A stretch of 64,000 nt of DNA from Microbacterium sp. Root61. GTDB taxonomy: Bacteria; Actinomycetota; Actinomycetes; Actinomycetales; Microbacteriaceae. The first letter of the stretch is position 1. Each line of letters opens with the position of its first letter. Under the pieces are notes generated by a model. It had not been told where the DNA came from. It searched no databases and worked only from the letters and a program-made list of their open reading frames with translations. Position numbers and translations under genes: made by a program. Shown piece by piece: positions 25,026-34,447 of this stretch. The stretch is from NCBI RefSeq assembly GCF_001427525.1, contig NZ_LMGU01000001.1, forward strand, positions 2,453,405 to 2,517,404, written 5' to 3'.

Positions 25026-25092
25026 CGAGACTGCACCTGAGCCTCCAGACGTTGGGTATTACCCGCAGTCTGGAGGCTCCGTTGCAGTCTCG
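25026..25092. repeat. Nested palindrome, family A copy 2
   Basis: Outer arms CGAGACTGCA (25026-25035) and TGCAGTCTCG (25083-25092); inner arms GAGCCTCCAGAC (25039-25050) and GTCTGGAGGCTC (25068-25079), 12 bp perfect; centre GGGTATTACCC. It shares the outer arms and centre with the copy at 20646-20716, while the inner stem has a different sequence that is still perfectly paired. It lies between the acyl-CoA oxidase stop and the DUF1611 start, again 3' of a minus-strand gene. Confidence 0.8.
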
Positions 25093-25125
25093 GTGGAAAG
25101 AAGCGAGAGCGACGGATGCCGCGGG

Positions 25126-27231
25126 CTACTTCTTCTTGAGCGACTTCTCCGAGACCGGGGCCTCGCCGGACGCGGCGAGCGCGTCGAAGTACGCACGGGC
25201 CTCGTCCTGCCGGGCCTGCTCCGCGCCGGAGGCGATGGGGGCGCGCACGTGCTCGGGCTCGTAGCCGAATGCATCGACCAGGTCGACGGCGTGCGGGCGC
25301 AGGCGCGCGCAGAGACGGTCGATGTACGACGAGACCGCGGCCGCGCGCTGGGTGGAGAGACGCCCGTTGATGATGTGCCAAGCGAGGTGCTTCTCGATGA
25401 GCCCCAGCCCGAACAGGTCGCGCAGCCAGGTCAGGACGTTCTTCGTACCCTCGTCGGTGGTCGCGTTCACGGCGTCCGTGAAGGCCTCCCACTGCAGCAG
25501 CTCGCCGTGGGCGCGGGCCGCCTCGATGAGCTCGGCCTGGTTGGCGTTGAACAGCGCCGCAGCCTCGGCCTTGGAGAGCTTGGCCGCGGGGCGCAGGCGT
25601 CCGGCGATGTCGGCCACCATCTGCTGCACGCGCCCGGCGAGCAGATCGTGCTGCTGGTCGGCGCGGAGGCCCCGCTCGACCGAGCGCGCGGTCGAACCGA
25701 GGTCGCCGACCGCCTGGCCGAGCTGACGCAGGCCCGCGCCGTGGAAGACCTTTCCGGCGGTCTGGCCGACGGCGAACTTGGCCAGGGTCGCGGCATCCGC
25801 GCCCTTGAACTGCTTGGCGTAGTCCGACAGCAGTCGCTTGCCGACGAGCTGGAGCAGCACGTTGTTGTCGCCCTCGAACGTGACGTAGACGTCGAGGTCG
25901 GCGCGGAGTCCGACCAGGCGGTTCTCGAACAGGAAGCCGGAGCCGCCGCAGGCCTCGCGGGCCTCCTGCAGGGTGTCCAGCGCATGCCAGGTGGAGAGCG
26001 GCTTGAGCGCGGCTGCGAGCGTCTCGAGATCCTCACGGTCGGCATCCGTATCGGCGGCTCCGCTGAAGACCGAGTCGAACTTCACCAGGAACTCGTCGTG
26101 GGCGAAGATCGACGCGTAGGTCGTGGCGAGGCGGGTGAAGAGGCGGCGCTGGTGCTTGCCGTAGTCCAGCAGCACGACCTCGTCGGTGCCGGCGCCCGAG
26201 TCGAACTGGCGGCGCTGGCTGCCGTACGTGATCGCGATGTACAGGGCGAGGGCGGAGGCCCAGGATGCCGCGCCGTCGAGCGAGACGCGCCCCTGCACGA
26301 GGGTGCCGAGCATGGTGAAGAACCGGCGACCCGGACTCGAGATGTGACTCGAGTACGTGCCGTCCGCGGCCACGTCGCCGTACTTGTTGAGGAGGTTCGT
26401 GCGCGGGACGCGGACGTGGTCGAAGTGCAGCCGACCGTTGTCGATCCCGTTCAGGCCGCCCTTCAGGCCGTCATCCTCTCCGCCGATACCCGGCAGGAAG
26501 TCACCGTTCTCATCGCGCAGCGGCACGTAGAAGCAGTGCACGCCGTGGTTGACGCCGTTGGTGATGAGCTGGGCGAACACGGTCGCCGCGATGCCGTGCA
26601 GCGCCGCGTTGCCGAGGTAGTCCTTCCAGGCGCCGCGGAACGGCGTGTGGATGACGAACTCCTCGGTCTCGGGGTCGTACGTGGCGGTCGTGCCGACGGC
26701 CGCGACATCCGATCCATGTCCGGTCTCGGTCATCGCGAACGCGCCGGGGATCTCGAGCGACATGATGCCGGGGAGCCACATGTCGTGGTGCTCCTTCGTG
26801 CCCAGCTGCTGCACGGCCGAGCCGAACAGTCCCCACTGCACGCCGGCCTTGATCTGCAGGCTCGGGTCGGCGGCGACGAGCTCGACGAACCCGGCGATGT
26901 TCGCGCCGTTGTTCTCCTGGCCGCCGTACTCCTTCGGGAAGGCCCGGTGCACGGCGCCGTTCTCCACGAGCAGGTGCAGCTGCGAGAGCACGCGCTCGCG
27001 GTGATCCTGCATCGACAGTCCGTCCACGCGCCAGAACGCGGGGTCCTTGATCATCTCGCGGGCTTCGCGGCGGGTGTCGGCCCACGTGCCCAGCAGCGTG
27101 TCCGTCAGGCCGGCGACATCGATGCGGGGTTCGGATGCCTCGGCGGCGCTGTGCGGCGCGGTCGCAGCGCCTCCGGCGGGGGTGCGCTTGCTGGTGGCGG
27201 GCTTCTCGGAGCGAACGACGGCGTCAGCCAT
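25126..27231 (-). CDS. Acyl-CoA oxidase (peroxisomal ACOX-like)
   Basis: 701 residues starting at MADAVVRSEK with AAAGG 6 nt upstream. The length and C-terminal region match the acyl-CoA oxidase branch of the dehydrogenase superfamily: FAMTETGHGSDVAA (flavin region), HVRVPRTNLLNKYGDV, REACGGSGFLFENRLVG, and the catalytic Glu in TFEGDNNVLLQLVGK. It would oxidise acyl-CoA to trans-2-enoyl-CoA, passing electrons to O2. The last residues are a Lys tail. A 13-bp palindrome (27293-27305) in its promoter region is a candidate operator. Some actinobacterial homologues are annotated simply as acyl-CoA dehydrogenase. Confidence 0.9.
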   Translation of the reverse strand: MADAVVRSEKPATSKRTPAGGAATAPHSAAEASEPRIDVAGLTDTLLGTWADTRREAREMIKDPAFWRVDGLSMQDHRERVLSQLHLLVENGAVHRAFPKEYGGQENNGANIAGFVELVAADPSLQIKAGVQWGLFGSAVQQLGTKEHHDMWLPGIMSLEIPGAFAMTETGHGSDVAAVGTTATYDPETEEFVIHTPFRGAWKDYLGNAALHGIAATVFAQLITNGVNHGVHCFYVPLRDENGDFLPGIGGEDDGLKGGLNGIDNGRLHFDHVRVPRTNLLNKYGDVAADGTYSSHISSPGRRFFTMLGTLVQGRVSLDGAASWASALALYIAITYGSQRRQFDSGAGTDEVVLLDYGKHQRRLFTRLATTYASIFAHDEFLVKFDSVFSGAADTDADREDLETLAAALKPLSTWHALDTLQEAREACGGSGFLFENRLVGLRADLDVYVTFEGDNNVLLQLVGKRLLSDYAKQFKGADAATLAKFAVGQTAGKVFHGAGLRQLGQAVGDLGSTARSVERGLRADQQHDLLAGRVQQMVADIAGRLRPAAKLSKAEAAALFNANQAELIEAARAHGELLQWEAFTDAVNATTDEGTKNVLTWLRDLFGLGLIEKHLAWHIINGRLSTQRAAAVSSYIDRLCARLRPHAVDLVDAFGYEPEHVRAPIASGAEQARQDEARAYFDALAASGEAPVSEKSLKKK

Positions 27232-27292
27232 GTCGGACCTTTCGTCATGGGAAGGGAAGACAATTCGACGGTAGGACTCCGACAACAACCGA

Positions 27293-27305
27293 CCAACCTG
27301 GTTGG
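27293..27305 (-). promoter_or_regulatory. Palindromic operator candidate upstream of acyl-CoA oxidase
   Basis: CCAACCTGGTTGG is a perfect inverted repeat around a central T, 62 bp upstream of the oxidase ATG and in the 150-bp space after the formate-THF ligase stop. Such short palindromes are typical of TetR/FadR-type operators of fatty-acid genes. No regulator gene is adjacent. Confidence 0.45.
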
Positions 27306-27381
27306 GTGATACCTCCAATGAGATACGACGGCGTGGCCCACGCGGGTTGTGCGCTCCCCACACTCCACGGCGCGGGGCGGG

Positions 27382-29055
27382 TCAGAACAGCCCCACGATC
27401 CGCCCGTCGTCGTCGACATCGATGGTGTGCGCGGCGGGGGTGACCGGCAGCCCGGGCATCGTCATGATGTCGCCGCAGACCATCACCACGAACCCCGCAC
27501 CGGCCGCGAGCCGCACCTCGCGGATGTCGACCACATGGCCGTCCGGGGCGCCGCGCAGCTTCGCGTCCGTCGAGAACGAGTACTGCGTCTTCGCGACGCA
27601 CACCGGGAACCGGCCGTAGCCCTCCTCCTGCAGTCGGCGGATCTGTGTGCGCACGGCGGTGCTGGCGGTGATGTCGGATGCCCCGTACACGTGCGTCGCG
27701 ATGGTGCGCATCTTCTCCCAGAGGGTCGCCTCGTCGGGGTAGGTGAAGCGCAGCTCCGATGGCTCGTCGCACAGCCGCACGACCTCGTGGGCGAGCTCCT
27801 CCGCTCCGGAGCCGCCCTTCGCGAAGTGCCGTGCCACGATCGCCTTGGCGCCGGCGCGCTCAGTCGCCGCGACCAGCGCGGCGACTTCGGCATCCGTGTC
27901 CTCCGCGCGGTGGTTGATCGCGACCACTGCGGGCAGTCCCCACGTCTCGCGCACGGTGTCGAGGTGGCGCACGAGATTGACGGTGCCGCGCTCGAGGGCC
28001 GCGACATCCTCCGTCGCCAGATCCGCCACGTCCACGCCGCCGTGGTACTTCATCGCCCGCACGGTCGCGACGATCACCGCCGCCGACGGGCGCAGGCCCG
28101 TGGAGCGGCACAGGATGTCGACGAACTTCTCTGCACCGAGGTCGGCGCCGAACCCGGCCTCGGTTACGACGATGTCGGCCAAGTGGAGGGCCGAGCTCGT
28201 CGCGATCACGGAGTTGCAGCCGTGCGCGATGTTGGCGAACGGGCCCCCGTGCACGAACGCGGGCGTGTTCTCCATGGTCTGGACCAGGTTGGGCGCGAGC
28301 GCATCGCGCAGCACCGCCGTCATGGCGCCGTGCGCCTGGAGATCGCTCGCACGCACCGGGGCGCGGTCGCGCGTGTACCCGACGACGATCTCGCCGAGCC
28401 GCTGCTTGAGGTCGGCGATGCTGGTGGCGAGGCAGAAGATCGCCATCACCTCGCTGGCCACCACGATGTCGAACCCCGACTCGCGCGGGTAGCCGTTGCC
28501 GGGTCCACCGAGCCCGACGACGACATCGCGGAGGGCGCGGTCGTTCACGTCGAGCACGCGTCGCCACGTGATGCGCCGCACATCGATGCCGAGCGCGTTG
28601 CCGTGGTGGATGTGGTTGTCGATCAGCGAGGCGAGGAGGTTCGTCGCGACGGCGATCGCGGAGAAGTCGCCGGTGAAGTGCAGGTTGATGTCCTCCATCG
28701 GCACCACCTGGGCATAGCCGCCGCCGGCCGCGCCACCCTTCATCCCGAAGACCGGGCCGAGGGCGGGTTCGCGCAGGCAGATCATCGCGCGCTGCCCGAT
28801 GCGCGTGAGCGCGTCGCCGAGGCCGACGGTGGTGGTCGTCTTCCCCTCGCCGGCCGGCGTCGGGGAGACCGCCGTGACCAGCACGAGCCTGCCCTGCGGT
28901 CTATCCCGCAGCGTGCTGAGGAACGGCAGCGCCACTTTCGCCTTGTGCCGCCCGTACGGCTCCAGGCTGTCGTCCGGGATGCCCAGTCGTGCCGCGATCT
29001 CCCCGATCGGGAGCATCCGCGCCTGCTGGGCGATTTCGATGTTGGTCGGCGTCAT
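27382..29055 (-). CDS. fhs: Formate-tetrahydrofolate ligase
   Basis: 557 residues, the normal length. It makes 10-formyl-THF from formate, THF and ATP. Diagnostic motifs: [18 protein letters not shown] (P-loop), [61 protein letters not shown] and a C-terminal [14 protein letters not shown] lies 7 nt before the ATG. It is monocistronic as far as the sequence shows. Confidence 0.98.
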   Translation of the reverse strand: MTPTNIEIAQQARMLPIGEIAARLGIPDDSLEPYGRHKAKVALPFLSTLRDRPQGRLVLVTAVSPTPAGEGKTTTTVGLGDALTRIGQRAMICLREPALGPVFGMKGGAAGGGYAQVVPMEDINLHFTGDFSAIAVATNLLASLIDNHIHHGNALGIDVRRITWRRVLDVNDRALRDVVVGLGGPGNGYPRESGFDIVVASEVMAIFCLATSIADLKQRLGEIVVGYTRDRAPVRASDLQAHGAMTAVLRDALAPNLVQTMENTPAFVHGGPFANIAHGCNSVIATSSALHLADIVVTEAGFGADLGAEKFVDILCRSTGLRPSAAVIVATVRAMKYHGGVDVADLATEDVAALERGTVNLVRHLDTVRETWGLPAVVAINHRAEDTDAEVAALVAATERAGAKAIVARHFAKGGSGAEELAHEVVRLCDEPSELRFTYPDEATLWEKMRTIATHVYGASDITASTAVRTQIRRLQEEGYGRFPVCVAKTQYSFSTDAKLRGAPDGHVVDIREVRLAAGAGFVVMVCGDIMTMPGLPVTPAAHTIDVDDDGRIVGLF

Positions 29056-29145
29056 CGTCGATCCTCGTCGTCTCTCGGCCCCTCGTCGGACCGTGCTGGT
29101 CAGACTACGACGACGGCGGCCTCGGGCGCACGAGACGTGCGGGGA

Positions 29146-29670
29146 TCAGTGGAGGCGGGTCGCCAACCACCTGCGGGCCGTCTCGGCGATCTCGGCGACC
29201 GACGCCGTGACGTCGATGACGACCCCCGCCTCGTCCGGACCCAGCGGCTCGAGCGTCGCCAATTGCGATCGCAGCAGTGTCGGCGGCATGAAGTGGCCCG
29301 TACGGGCGGCGGCGCGCGCGGTCAGCAGCTCGGCCGACCCCGTGAGATGCACGAAGGTGATCGCCGGCTCGCCGGCCCGGAGGCGGTCACGGTAGCGGCG
29401 GCGCAGCGCCGAGCACGCCACCACGATTCCCTCGGCACGGCGCCCCTCGGCCAAGCGAGCCGCGACCGCATCCAGCCACGGCGCACGATCGTCGTCATCG
29501 AGCGGCCGACCCTGCTCCATCTTGGCGATATTGGCAGGCGGATGCAGCGAATCAGCGTCGACGAACGGTACCACCAGGGCATCGGCGAGCGCCGACGCGA
29601 CGGACGACTTGCCTACGGCGGAGACGCCCATCACCACGACGACGATGCCTTCAGGTGGGGTAGCACTCAC
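29146..29670 (-). CDS. gntK: Gluconokinase (GntK type)
   Basis: 174 residues from the GTG at 29670, since this start places the P-loop close to the N-terminus as usual. VMGVSAVGKSSVASALA is Walker A, followed by DADSLHPPANIAKMEQGRPL and CSALRRRYRDRLR, both hallmark gluconokinase motifs, and TGHFMPPTLLRSQLATLE. It phosphorylates gluconate to 6-phosphogluconate, feeding the pentose phosphate pathway. No permease or dehydrogenase gene is adjacent. The SD is weak. Confidence 0.95.
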   Translation of the reverse strand: MSATPPEGIVVVVMGVSAVGKSSVASALADALVVPFVDADSLHPPANIAKMEQGRPLDDDDRAPWLDAVAARLAEGRRAEGIVVACSALRRRYRDRLRAGEPAITFVHLTGSAELLTARAAARTGHFMPPTLLRSQLATLEPLGPDEAGVVIDVTASVAEIAETARRWLATRLH

Positions 29671-29736
29671 GATCCCATCATCCCGGGTTCCGCCGGGTGC
29701 GGCGGGCAACCGACGCCGACAGCCCCGACCAACGCG

Positions 29737-29768
29737 AAGGAGGGCGGACCGTTGCCGGTCCGCCCTCC
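29737..29768 (-). terminator. Terminator of the MFS-GH3 operon
   Basis: A perfect 13-bp inverted repeat (29737-29749 with 29756-29768; AGGAGGGCGGACC) with a 6-nt loop, 14 bp beyond the GH3 stop on the minus strand. There is no long U tract, which is usual for high-GC actinobacterial terminators. Confidence 0.8.
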
Positions 29769-29781
29769 TCACGTGCGATGG

Positions 29782-31560
29782 TTACAGGCTGAGCCCGTGA
29801 CCGAAGCGGAACAGCGGGTCTGCCGTGTCGAACGGCACGTCGGGACGGGATGCCTCGACCGCGGCCATCGAGCGTGGCAGGTCGAACGGCAGGCGGCCCT
29901 TCGGCGCGGCGGCGCCGGTCAGCACGTCCAGGAGACCGGCGGCGCTGACGCCCCAGTTTCCCGTGACGGCGGCCGCGGCATCCGTGATCGGCTCGAGGAT
30001 CGCGGGGCGGTCCAGCAGCACGTCGACGACCGTCGGAACGGCGGCGGCGATCTCGCGGACGTGCGCGATGACTTCTTCGGAGAAGTCGAGCGATCCCGCG
30101 TGGAAGAAGTTCTCGAACATCGTCTCGCGCACCTCGAACGGCGCCTGCAGGCGCAGCACGGCGATGTCGGCATCGGCCGGGTTGTCCACGACCTCGCCGA
30201 ACTCCGCCGCCACCTCGGGGGCGATGCCCTCGACGTAGAGCTTCACTCCGCGGGCGAACGGGAGAGCGCCGTCGTTCGTGATGACGGTGATCGATGCGCG
30301 CTGCGCGGCGTCGCCGGCGGCACGGAATTCGGCGTTGCCGACGATCTCGTTGGCGGCATCCGCGTCGACGTAGGGGTTCTCGAACAGTCCGAGCGCGAAC
30401 TTCTCCCGCAGGATGCGACGTGCGGAGACATCGAGGCGGTCCTCGGTCACCTCACCGGTGGACACGAGGTCCAGCAGCATCTCGGGGCACGCCTCGCCAC
30501 CGAACTGGTCGGCTCCCGCATCCAGGATCTTCTTCATGCGGTCACGCGGCGCGAGGCCTTCGACGCCCCACGCGCGGGCCGGGAACGCCTGGCCGAAGAT
30601 CTCGGCGTCGTTGATCAGGCCCCAGTCGGTGCAGACCACGCCGTCGAAGCCGTAGCGCTCGCGCAGGAGGCCGGTGATGACCGACTTGTTGAAGCCGAAG
30701 CCGACCTCTTCGTACTCGGTGCCGACCGGCATGCCGTAGTACGGCATGATCTGGCGGGTGCCCGCCTCGAAGGCGGCCTCGAAGGGCTTGAGGTGCAGCT
30801 CGAACTGTCCACCGGGGTAGACCTGCTCGCGGCCGTAGGCGAAGTGCGGGTCTTCGCCGTCCTTCTGCGGGCCGCCGCCGGGGAAGTGCTTGGTCATGGT
30901 CGAGACCGAGCCGACACCGAAGGACTCGCCCTGGAACCCGCGGATGTACGCGGCGCCGAGGCGACCGGACAGGTCCGCGTCCTCACCGAACGTCGCGGTG
31001 CCGCGCGCCCAGCGGGGGTCGGACGCGAGGTCGACCTGCGGGTGCAGCGCGACACGCAGCCCGACGGCGGTGTACTCCTGACGGGCGATGTCGGCGAAGC
31101 GCTCGACGACGGCCTCGTCGCCGATCGCGGCGAGTCCCATCGTCTCGGGCCACTGCGAGAACGGGCCGGCCATGATCGCGGCGCCCGGGTTCTCGCTGAA
31201 CGAGTGACGCGGGTCGGTCGAGAGCGTCACTGGAATGCCCAGACGAGTGGATGCCGCGAGCTTCTGCACGGCGTTCTGCCATGCCGCGATCTCGCCACCG
31301 CGGGGAGCCGCACCCAGCAGGTTGAAGTGCGTCATGAGGCGCTGCTCGACGAAGTCGACCGCGGACGGCGAGGCGAAGACCGGGTTCGGCTGGTCGAGCT
31401 CGCCGATGGCGATCATCGTGTGGAAGAACAGGCCGGCCTTCTCTTCGAGCGTCATCTCGCCGAGCAGCAGCTCGACGCGCTCGTCGATGGGCAGGCTCGC
31501 GTCGAGCCAGGGGCGGTCTGCGATTGCCGCGGCATCCTGGTTGATGGTGGTGTCGGTCAT
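29782..31560 (-). CDS. Glycoside hydrolase family 3 beta-glycosidase
   Basis: 592 residues, starting at the ATG 2 bp after the MFS transporter stop. The GH3 N-terminal TIM-barrel motifs are clear: LHPQVDLASDPRWARGTATF, the conserved KHFPGGG, and the nucleophile Asp in VVCTDWGLIND (near 311). The C-terminal alpha/beta sandwich is shorter than in most GH3 enzymes and ends DPLFRFGHGLSL; no FN3 domain is present. There is no signal peptide, so it should act on sugars imported by the co-transcribed transporter. The likely substrate is a beta-glucoside or beta-xyloside, but specificity cannot be read from sequence alone. Confidence 0.92.
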   Translation of the reverse strand: MTDTTINQDAAAIADRPWLDASLPIDERVELLLGEMTLEEKAGLFFHTMIAIGELDQPNPVFASPSAVDFVEQRLMTHFNLLGAAPRGGEIAAWQNAVQKLAASTRLGIPVTLSTDPRHSFSENPGAAIMAGPFSQWPETMGLAAIGDEAVVERFADIARQEYTAVGLRVALHPQVDLASDPRWARGTATFGEDADLSGRLGAAYIRGFQGESFGVGSVSTMTKHFPGGGPQKDGEDPHFAYGREQVYPGGQFELHLKPFEAAFEAGTRQIMPYYGMPVGTEYEEVGFGFNKSVITGLLRERYGFDGVVCTDWGLINDAEIFGQAFPARAWGVEGLAPRDRMKKILDAGADQFGGEACPEMLLDLVSTGEVTEDRLDVSARRILREKFALGLFENPYVDADAANEIVGNAEFRAAGDAAQRASITVITNDGALPFARGVKLYVEGIAPEVAAEFGEVVDNPADADIAVLRLQAPFEVRETMFENFFHAGSLDFSEEVIAHVREIAAAVPTVVDVLLDRPAILEPITDAAAAVTGNWGVSAAGLLDVLTGAAAPKGRLPFDLPRSMAAVEASRPDVPFDTADPLFRFGHGLSL

Positions 31561-31562
31561 GA

Positions 31563-32867
31563 CTACTTCACTCCCTTGATGCGGTAGACGAGGATGGCGC
31601 CGGCCAGGGCGACGACAGCGCCGAACAGGTAGTACGTGGTGTAGCCGCCGAGCGCTGTGGTCGCGCCGAACGCGATGATCGCGGGAGCGATGGCCGGGGC
31701 GATCGACTGGGGCAGGGCGTTGGCGATGTTCAGCACGCCGAGGTCCTTGGCGACATCGTTCGGGTTGGGCAGCACCTGGGTGGCCAGGGCGAGGTCGACC
31801 GACATGAACGACCCGGCACCGAAGCCGATGATGGCCTGGGCGACGATCACCATGGTGAGGTCGGGGGCGAAGGCCAGGACGACCAGGCCGACGACCATGA
31901 TGAGGCCGGCGATCGCGACGAACGGGCGACGCTTGCCGATCTTGTCGGAGAGGATGCCGCCGATCGGGGCCGAGATCAGCATGGCCGCCATCGACGCCAT
32001 GTTGGCGATGAGGATGGTCGAGATCGCCGCCTGCTCGTCGAGCTGGAACTTCTCGGTCAGGTAGAACGGCAGGAAGGTCGCGATGCCGGCGTAGCCGAAC
32101 ATCACGAGGAACTTTGTGAGCCAGGTCCATCCGAAGTCGGGGTGCTTGCGCGGGTTGAACACGAACGAGCCGAAGAACTGTCCGACGGTGAACTTCTGCG
32201 TCGGCTTCTCCTCGAGGCGGCGGTCCTTCAGCACGAGGACGAACAGGACGGCCAGCACCGTCGCGATGACAGCGGGCACGACGAAGCGCGCGAAATCGTC
32301 GGAGATGAAGTTCACGAGGAAGCTGCCGCTCAGGATGCCGATCGGCGTCGTGATGCCGACGATGCCCGAGACCTTGCCGCGGTTGCCGGCGGGAACCTGG
32401 TCGGGGAGCGTCGCGTTGGCGGCGGCAAGCACGGAGTTCATCGCGGCCTGCACGAGGCACCAGGCGATCAGGACGACCCAGACGGAGGATGCCGCGCCGA
32501 TGATGATGAAGCCACCGAGGCCGACGAGCGAGCCGCCGAGGATCCACGGGCGACGCATGCCCCAGCGCGAGGTGGTGCGGTCGGAGAGGCGACCTGCCAA
32601 CGGGTTGGCGAGGAGGGCGAACAGCGCGCCCACACCCATGATCATGCCGAGGTTGCCGGTCGCCTGCTCCGGCGTGGCCGAGATGTGCTGCACCTTGAAG
32701 GCCATCGAGACCATGACGGGCGTCAGGAGGGCGAGGTAGACACCGAAGTTCACGACGGCGAGACCCGGCGTGTAGCCGCGCGGCGTCTTGCGGGGGGTCG
32801 TGCCCGGGGCCTTGAAGCCGGTGGTTCCGGCAGCCGCCGCGGTCGCGGCGGGTGACAGCTCTGTCAT
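31563..32867 (-). CDS. MFS glycoside transporter
   Basis: 434 residues starting at MTELSPAATA with AAAGGA 6 nt upstream. About twelve membrane segments; the first-half MFS motif appears as LAGRLSDRTTSRWGMRRPWI and a second-half repeat as GGILSDKIGKRRPF. This is the glycoside/sugar-cation symporter-like part of the superfamily. It lies 2 bp upstream of the GH3 gene, so import and intracellular hydrolysis of an oligosaccharide are coupled. The promoter contains two TetR-type operators shared with the divergent regulator. Confidence 0.9.
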   Translation of the reverse strand: MTELSPAATAAAAGTTGFKAPGTTPRKTPRGYTPGLAVVNFGVYLALLTPVMVSMAFKVQHISATPEQATGNLGMIMGVGALFALLANPLAGRLSDRTTSRWGMRRPWILGGSLVGLGGFIIIGAASSVWVVLIAWCLVQAAMNSVLAAANATLPDQVPAGNRGKVSGIVGITTPIGILSGSFLVNFISDDFARFVVPAVIATVLAVLFVLVLKDRRLEEKPTQKFTVGQFFGSFVFNPRKHPDFGWTWLTKFLVMFGYAGIATFLPFYLTEKFQLDEQAAISTILIANMASMAAMLISAPIGGILSDKIGKRRPFVAIAGLIMVVGLVVLAFAPDLTMVIVAQAIIGFGAGSFMSVDLALATQVLPNPNDVAKDLGVLNIANALPQSIAPAIAPAIIAFGATTALGGYTTYYLFGAVVALAGAILVYRIKGVK

Positions 32868-32920
32868 GGGGGTCCTTTCACAGCGGCGTGCAGCGCCTGC
32901 TGGTGCCGGGCGCCATCGGA

Positions 32921-32949
32921 AGAATACATCAATCCCGACCGATTGGTAA
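32921..32949 (-). promoter_or_regulatory. Promoter of the MFS-GH3 operon
   Basis: On the minus strand a -35 TTACCA (32949-32944) and a -10 TATTCT (32926-32921) are separated by exactly 17 nt. Operator 1 (32929-32948) covers the spacer and most of the -35, so a bound regulator would block polymerase. Confidence 0.6.
32929..32948. promoter_or_regulatory. TetR-type operator 1
   Basis: Contains CAATC, 6 nt, GATTG, a perfect inverted repeat. It is followed after 2 nt by a near-identical second copy (17 or 18 of 20 positions match), giving a 22-bp period, about two helical turns. Confidence 0.65.
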
Positions 32950-32950
32950 C

Positions 32951-32970
32951 TCAATCCTGACCGCTTGGTA
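32951..32970. promoter_or_regulatory. TetR-type operator 2
   Basis: Second copy of the 20-bp element, with arms CAATC and GCTTG (one mismatch). Its CTGACC also forms the likely -35 of the divergent tetR promoter (-10 TAAGCT at 32980-32985, 17-nt spacing), suggesting autoregulation. Confidence 0.6.
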
Positions 32971-33009
32971 GCCGCCCGCTAAGCTGGAGCCTCGCAGGGA
33001 GAAGAACCG

Positions 33010-34308
33010 GTGACGATGACGACAACCGTGCAACGGGGCGCAGCACGCAGCACTCGCGCCGATCAGACGCGCGCCGGCATCGTCGCCGCAGCGCGAGACG
33101 CCTTCGTCACCCACGGATATCGCGCGACTTCGCTCCGCGATGTCGCCGCGGTCGCGGGCATCAGCCATCCCGGCCTTCTGCGTCACTTCGCCACCAAGGA
33201 CGAGCTGCTGGCCGCCGTGGTGGCCGACATCGAGGAACAGAACGAGAACCTGCTCCTCCAGCGGGTGGAAGCGGATGAGCCGGGCACTCTCGACTACACC
33301 GAAGTGGCTCGCCACAACGCCGAGATCCCCGGCTACCTGGCACTCTTCTCGGCACTCAACGGCGAAGCATCCGCCTCGCTCCATCCGGCCCACGACCGCA
33401 TGCGCGAGCGGTACACGCGTCTGATCGAACTGTCGTCCGCCTCGATCGAAGAGGCCATCATCCACAACGTGGTCGATGTCGACCGCGATCCGCACGGCGA
33501 AGCGGTGCGACTCGCCGCCGCCTGGGACGGCCTGCAACTGCTGGAGCAGTACCTGCCCGAACGGGTCAGTGTCATCGATGCGCTCGAACGGCAGCAGGAG
33601 TTCTTGAGCCTGCCCGTGGGCTGGCGCGACCCCGGCGAAGCCGCGCCCCGTACCGACCCGGCGCCCGTCCCGGGGTTCCCGGCGCTCGGCGGTCCCGCGG
33701 AGCCCGAGGTCGGCTACCGCCCGGGCCGCGAGCGCCGGGCGCGCATCATCGCCGACGCGACGGCGCTGTTCGCGGCGGAGGGCTACGCCGACACGAGTCT
33801 GCGCGACATCGCTGCGAAAGTGGGGGTGTCCAAGTCGACGCTGCTGCACCACTACCCGTCGAAGGAGGAGCTGCTCAGCGCCGTGCTGCGCGAGCGCGAC
33901 CAACGGATCGACCAGCAGCCGTTGCCCGTCGGTCGCGCACGCGCCGCCGAGGAGCTGCGCCAGATCCCGGCCGGCGCCGCCCGGAGTGCCGCCACCACCC
34001 CGGGCCTGATCGAGGTGTACGCCGTGCTGTCGTGCGAGGCGCTGCCCGCCGACCACCCCGCGCATGCCTACTTCGAGGACCGCTTCACGCGCGTCATCGA
34101 CTACTTCGCCGAGCTGCTGCGCCTGGCGCAGGCCGACGGCGATCTCCCCTCGCACCGCGACCCCGAGTTCGAGGCGATCTGGCTCGTCGCCCTGTGGGAC
34201 GGCCTGCAGTACCAGTGGCTCTACGACCGCGACAGCGTCGACATCGCCGCGCACCTCACGGCCCACCTCGACGACGTCCTGCCTCGGACCGAGGCATCCG
34301 AGGACTGA
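33010..34308 (+). CDS. Double TetR-family regulator (two TetR units in one chain)
   Basis: 432 residues containing two complete TetR-type units. The first HTH is at about 18-65 (GIVAAARDAFVTHGYRATSL, then VAGISHPGLLRHFATKDELL). The second is at about 240-290 (IIADATALFAAEGYADTSLR, then VGVSKSTLLHHYPSKEELL). Each is followed by a ligand-domain-like helical region ending in AAWDGLQLLEQYL or ALWDGLQYQWLYD, showing an internal duplication. Divergent from the MFS-GH3 operon, with two direct-repeat operators between them, it is probably its repressor, with a sugar as inducer (inference). The GTG start is chosen because GGGAG lies about 8 nt upstream; an ATG two codons on is possible. Confidence 0.92.
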   Translation: MTMTTTVQRGAARSTRADQTRAGIVAAARDAFVTHGYRATSLRDVAAVAGISHPGLLRHFATKDELLAAVVADIEEQNENLLLQRVEADEPGTLDYTEVARHNAEIPGYLALFSALNGEASASLHPAHDRMRERYTRLIELSSASIEEAIIHNVVDVDRDPHGEAVRLAAAWDGLQLLEQYLPERVSVIDALERQQEFLSLPVGWRDPGEAAPRTDPAPVPGFPALGGPAEPEVGYRPGRERRARIIADATALFAAEGYADTSLRDIAAKVGVSKSTLLHHYPSKEELLSAVLRERDQRIDQQPLPVGRARAAEELRQIPAGAARSAATTPGLIEVYAVLSCEALPADHPAHAYFEDRFTRVIDYFAELLRLAQADGDLPSHRDPEFEAIWLVALWDGLQYQWLYDRDSVDIAAHLTAHLDDVLPRTEASED

Positions 34309-34362
34309 TCCGGTTCGGGCACGAGGCCTCGCCCAGCCGCCGCCCGCCGCCCGCAACCGCGA

Positions 34363-34409
34363 GCGCGAGCGCACGACCTAGCTGACGCCGCAAACCCGTA
34401 CGCTCGCGC
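34363..34409. terminator. Bidirectional terminator-like palindrome between tetR and recQ
   Basis: Arms GCGCGAGCGCACG (34363-34375) and CGTACGCTCGCGC (34397-34409) pair at 12 of 13 positions around 21 nt. An extra pair CTGACGC (34382-34388) with GCGTCAG (34445-34451) overlaps it and reaches the recQ stop, giving alternative folds. It sits between convergent genes. Confidence 0.5.
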
Positions 34410-34447
34410 GTCACCGACGGCACGCAGTCGCGCGCCCCAGCCCAGCG

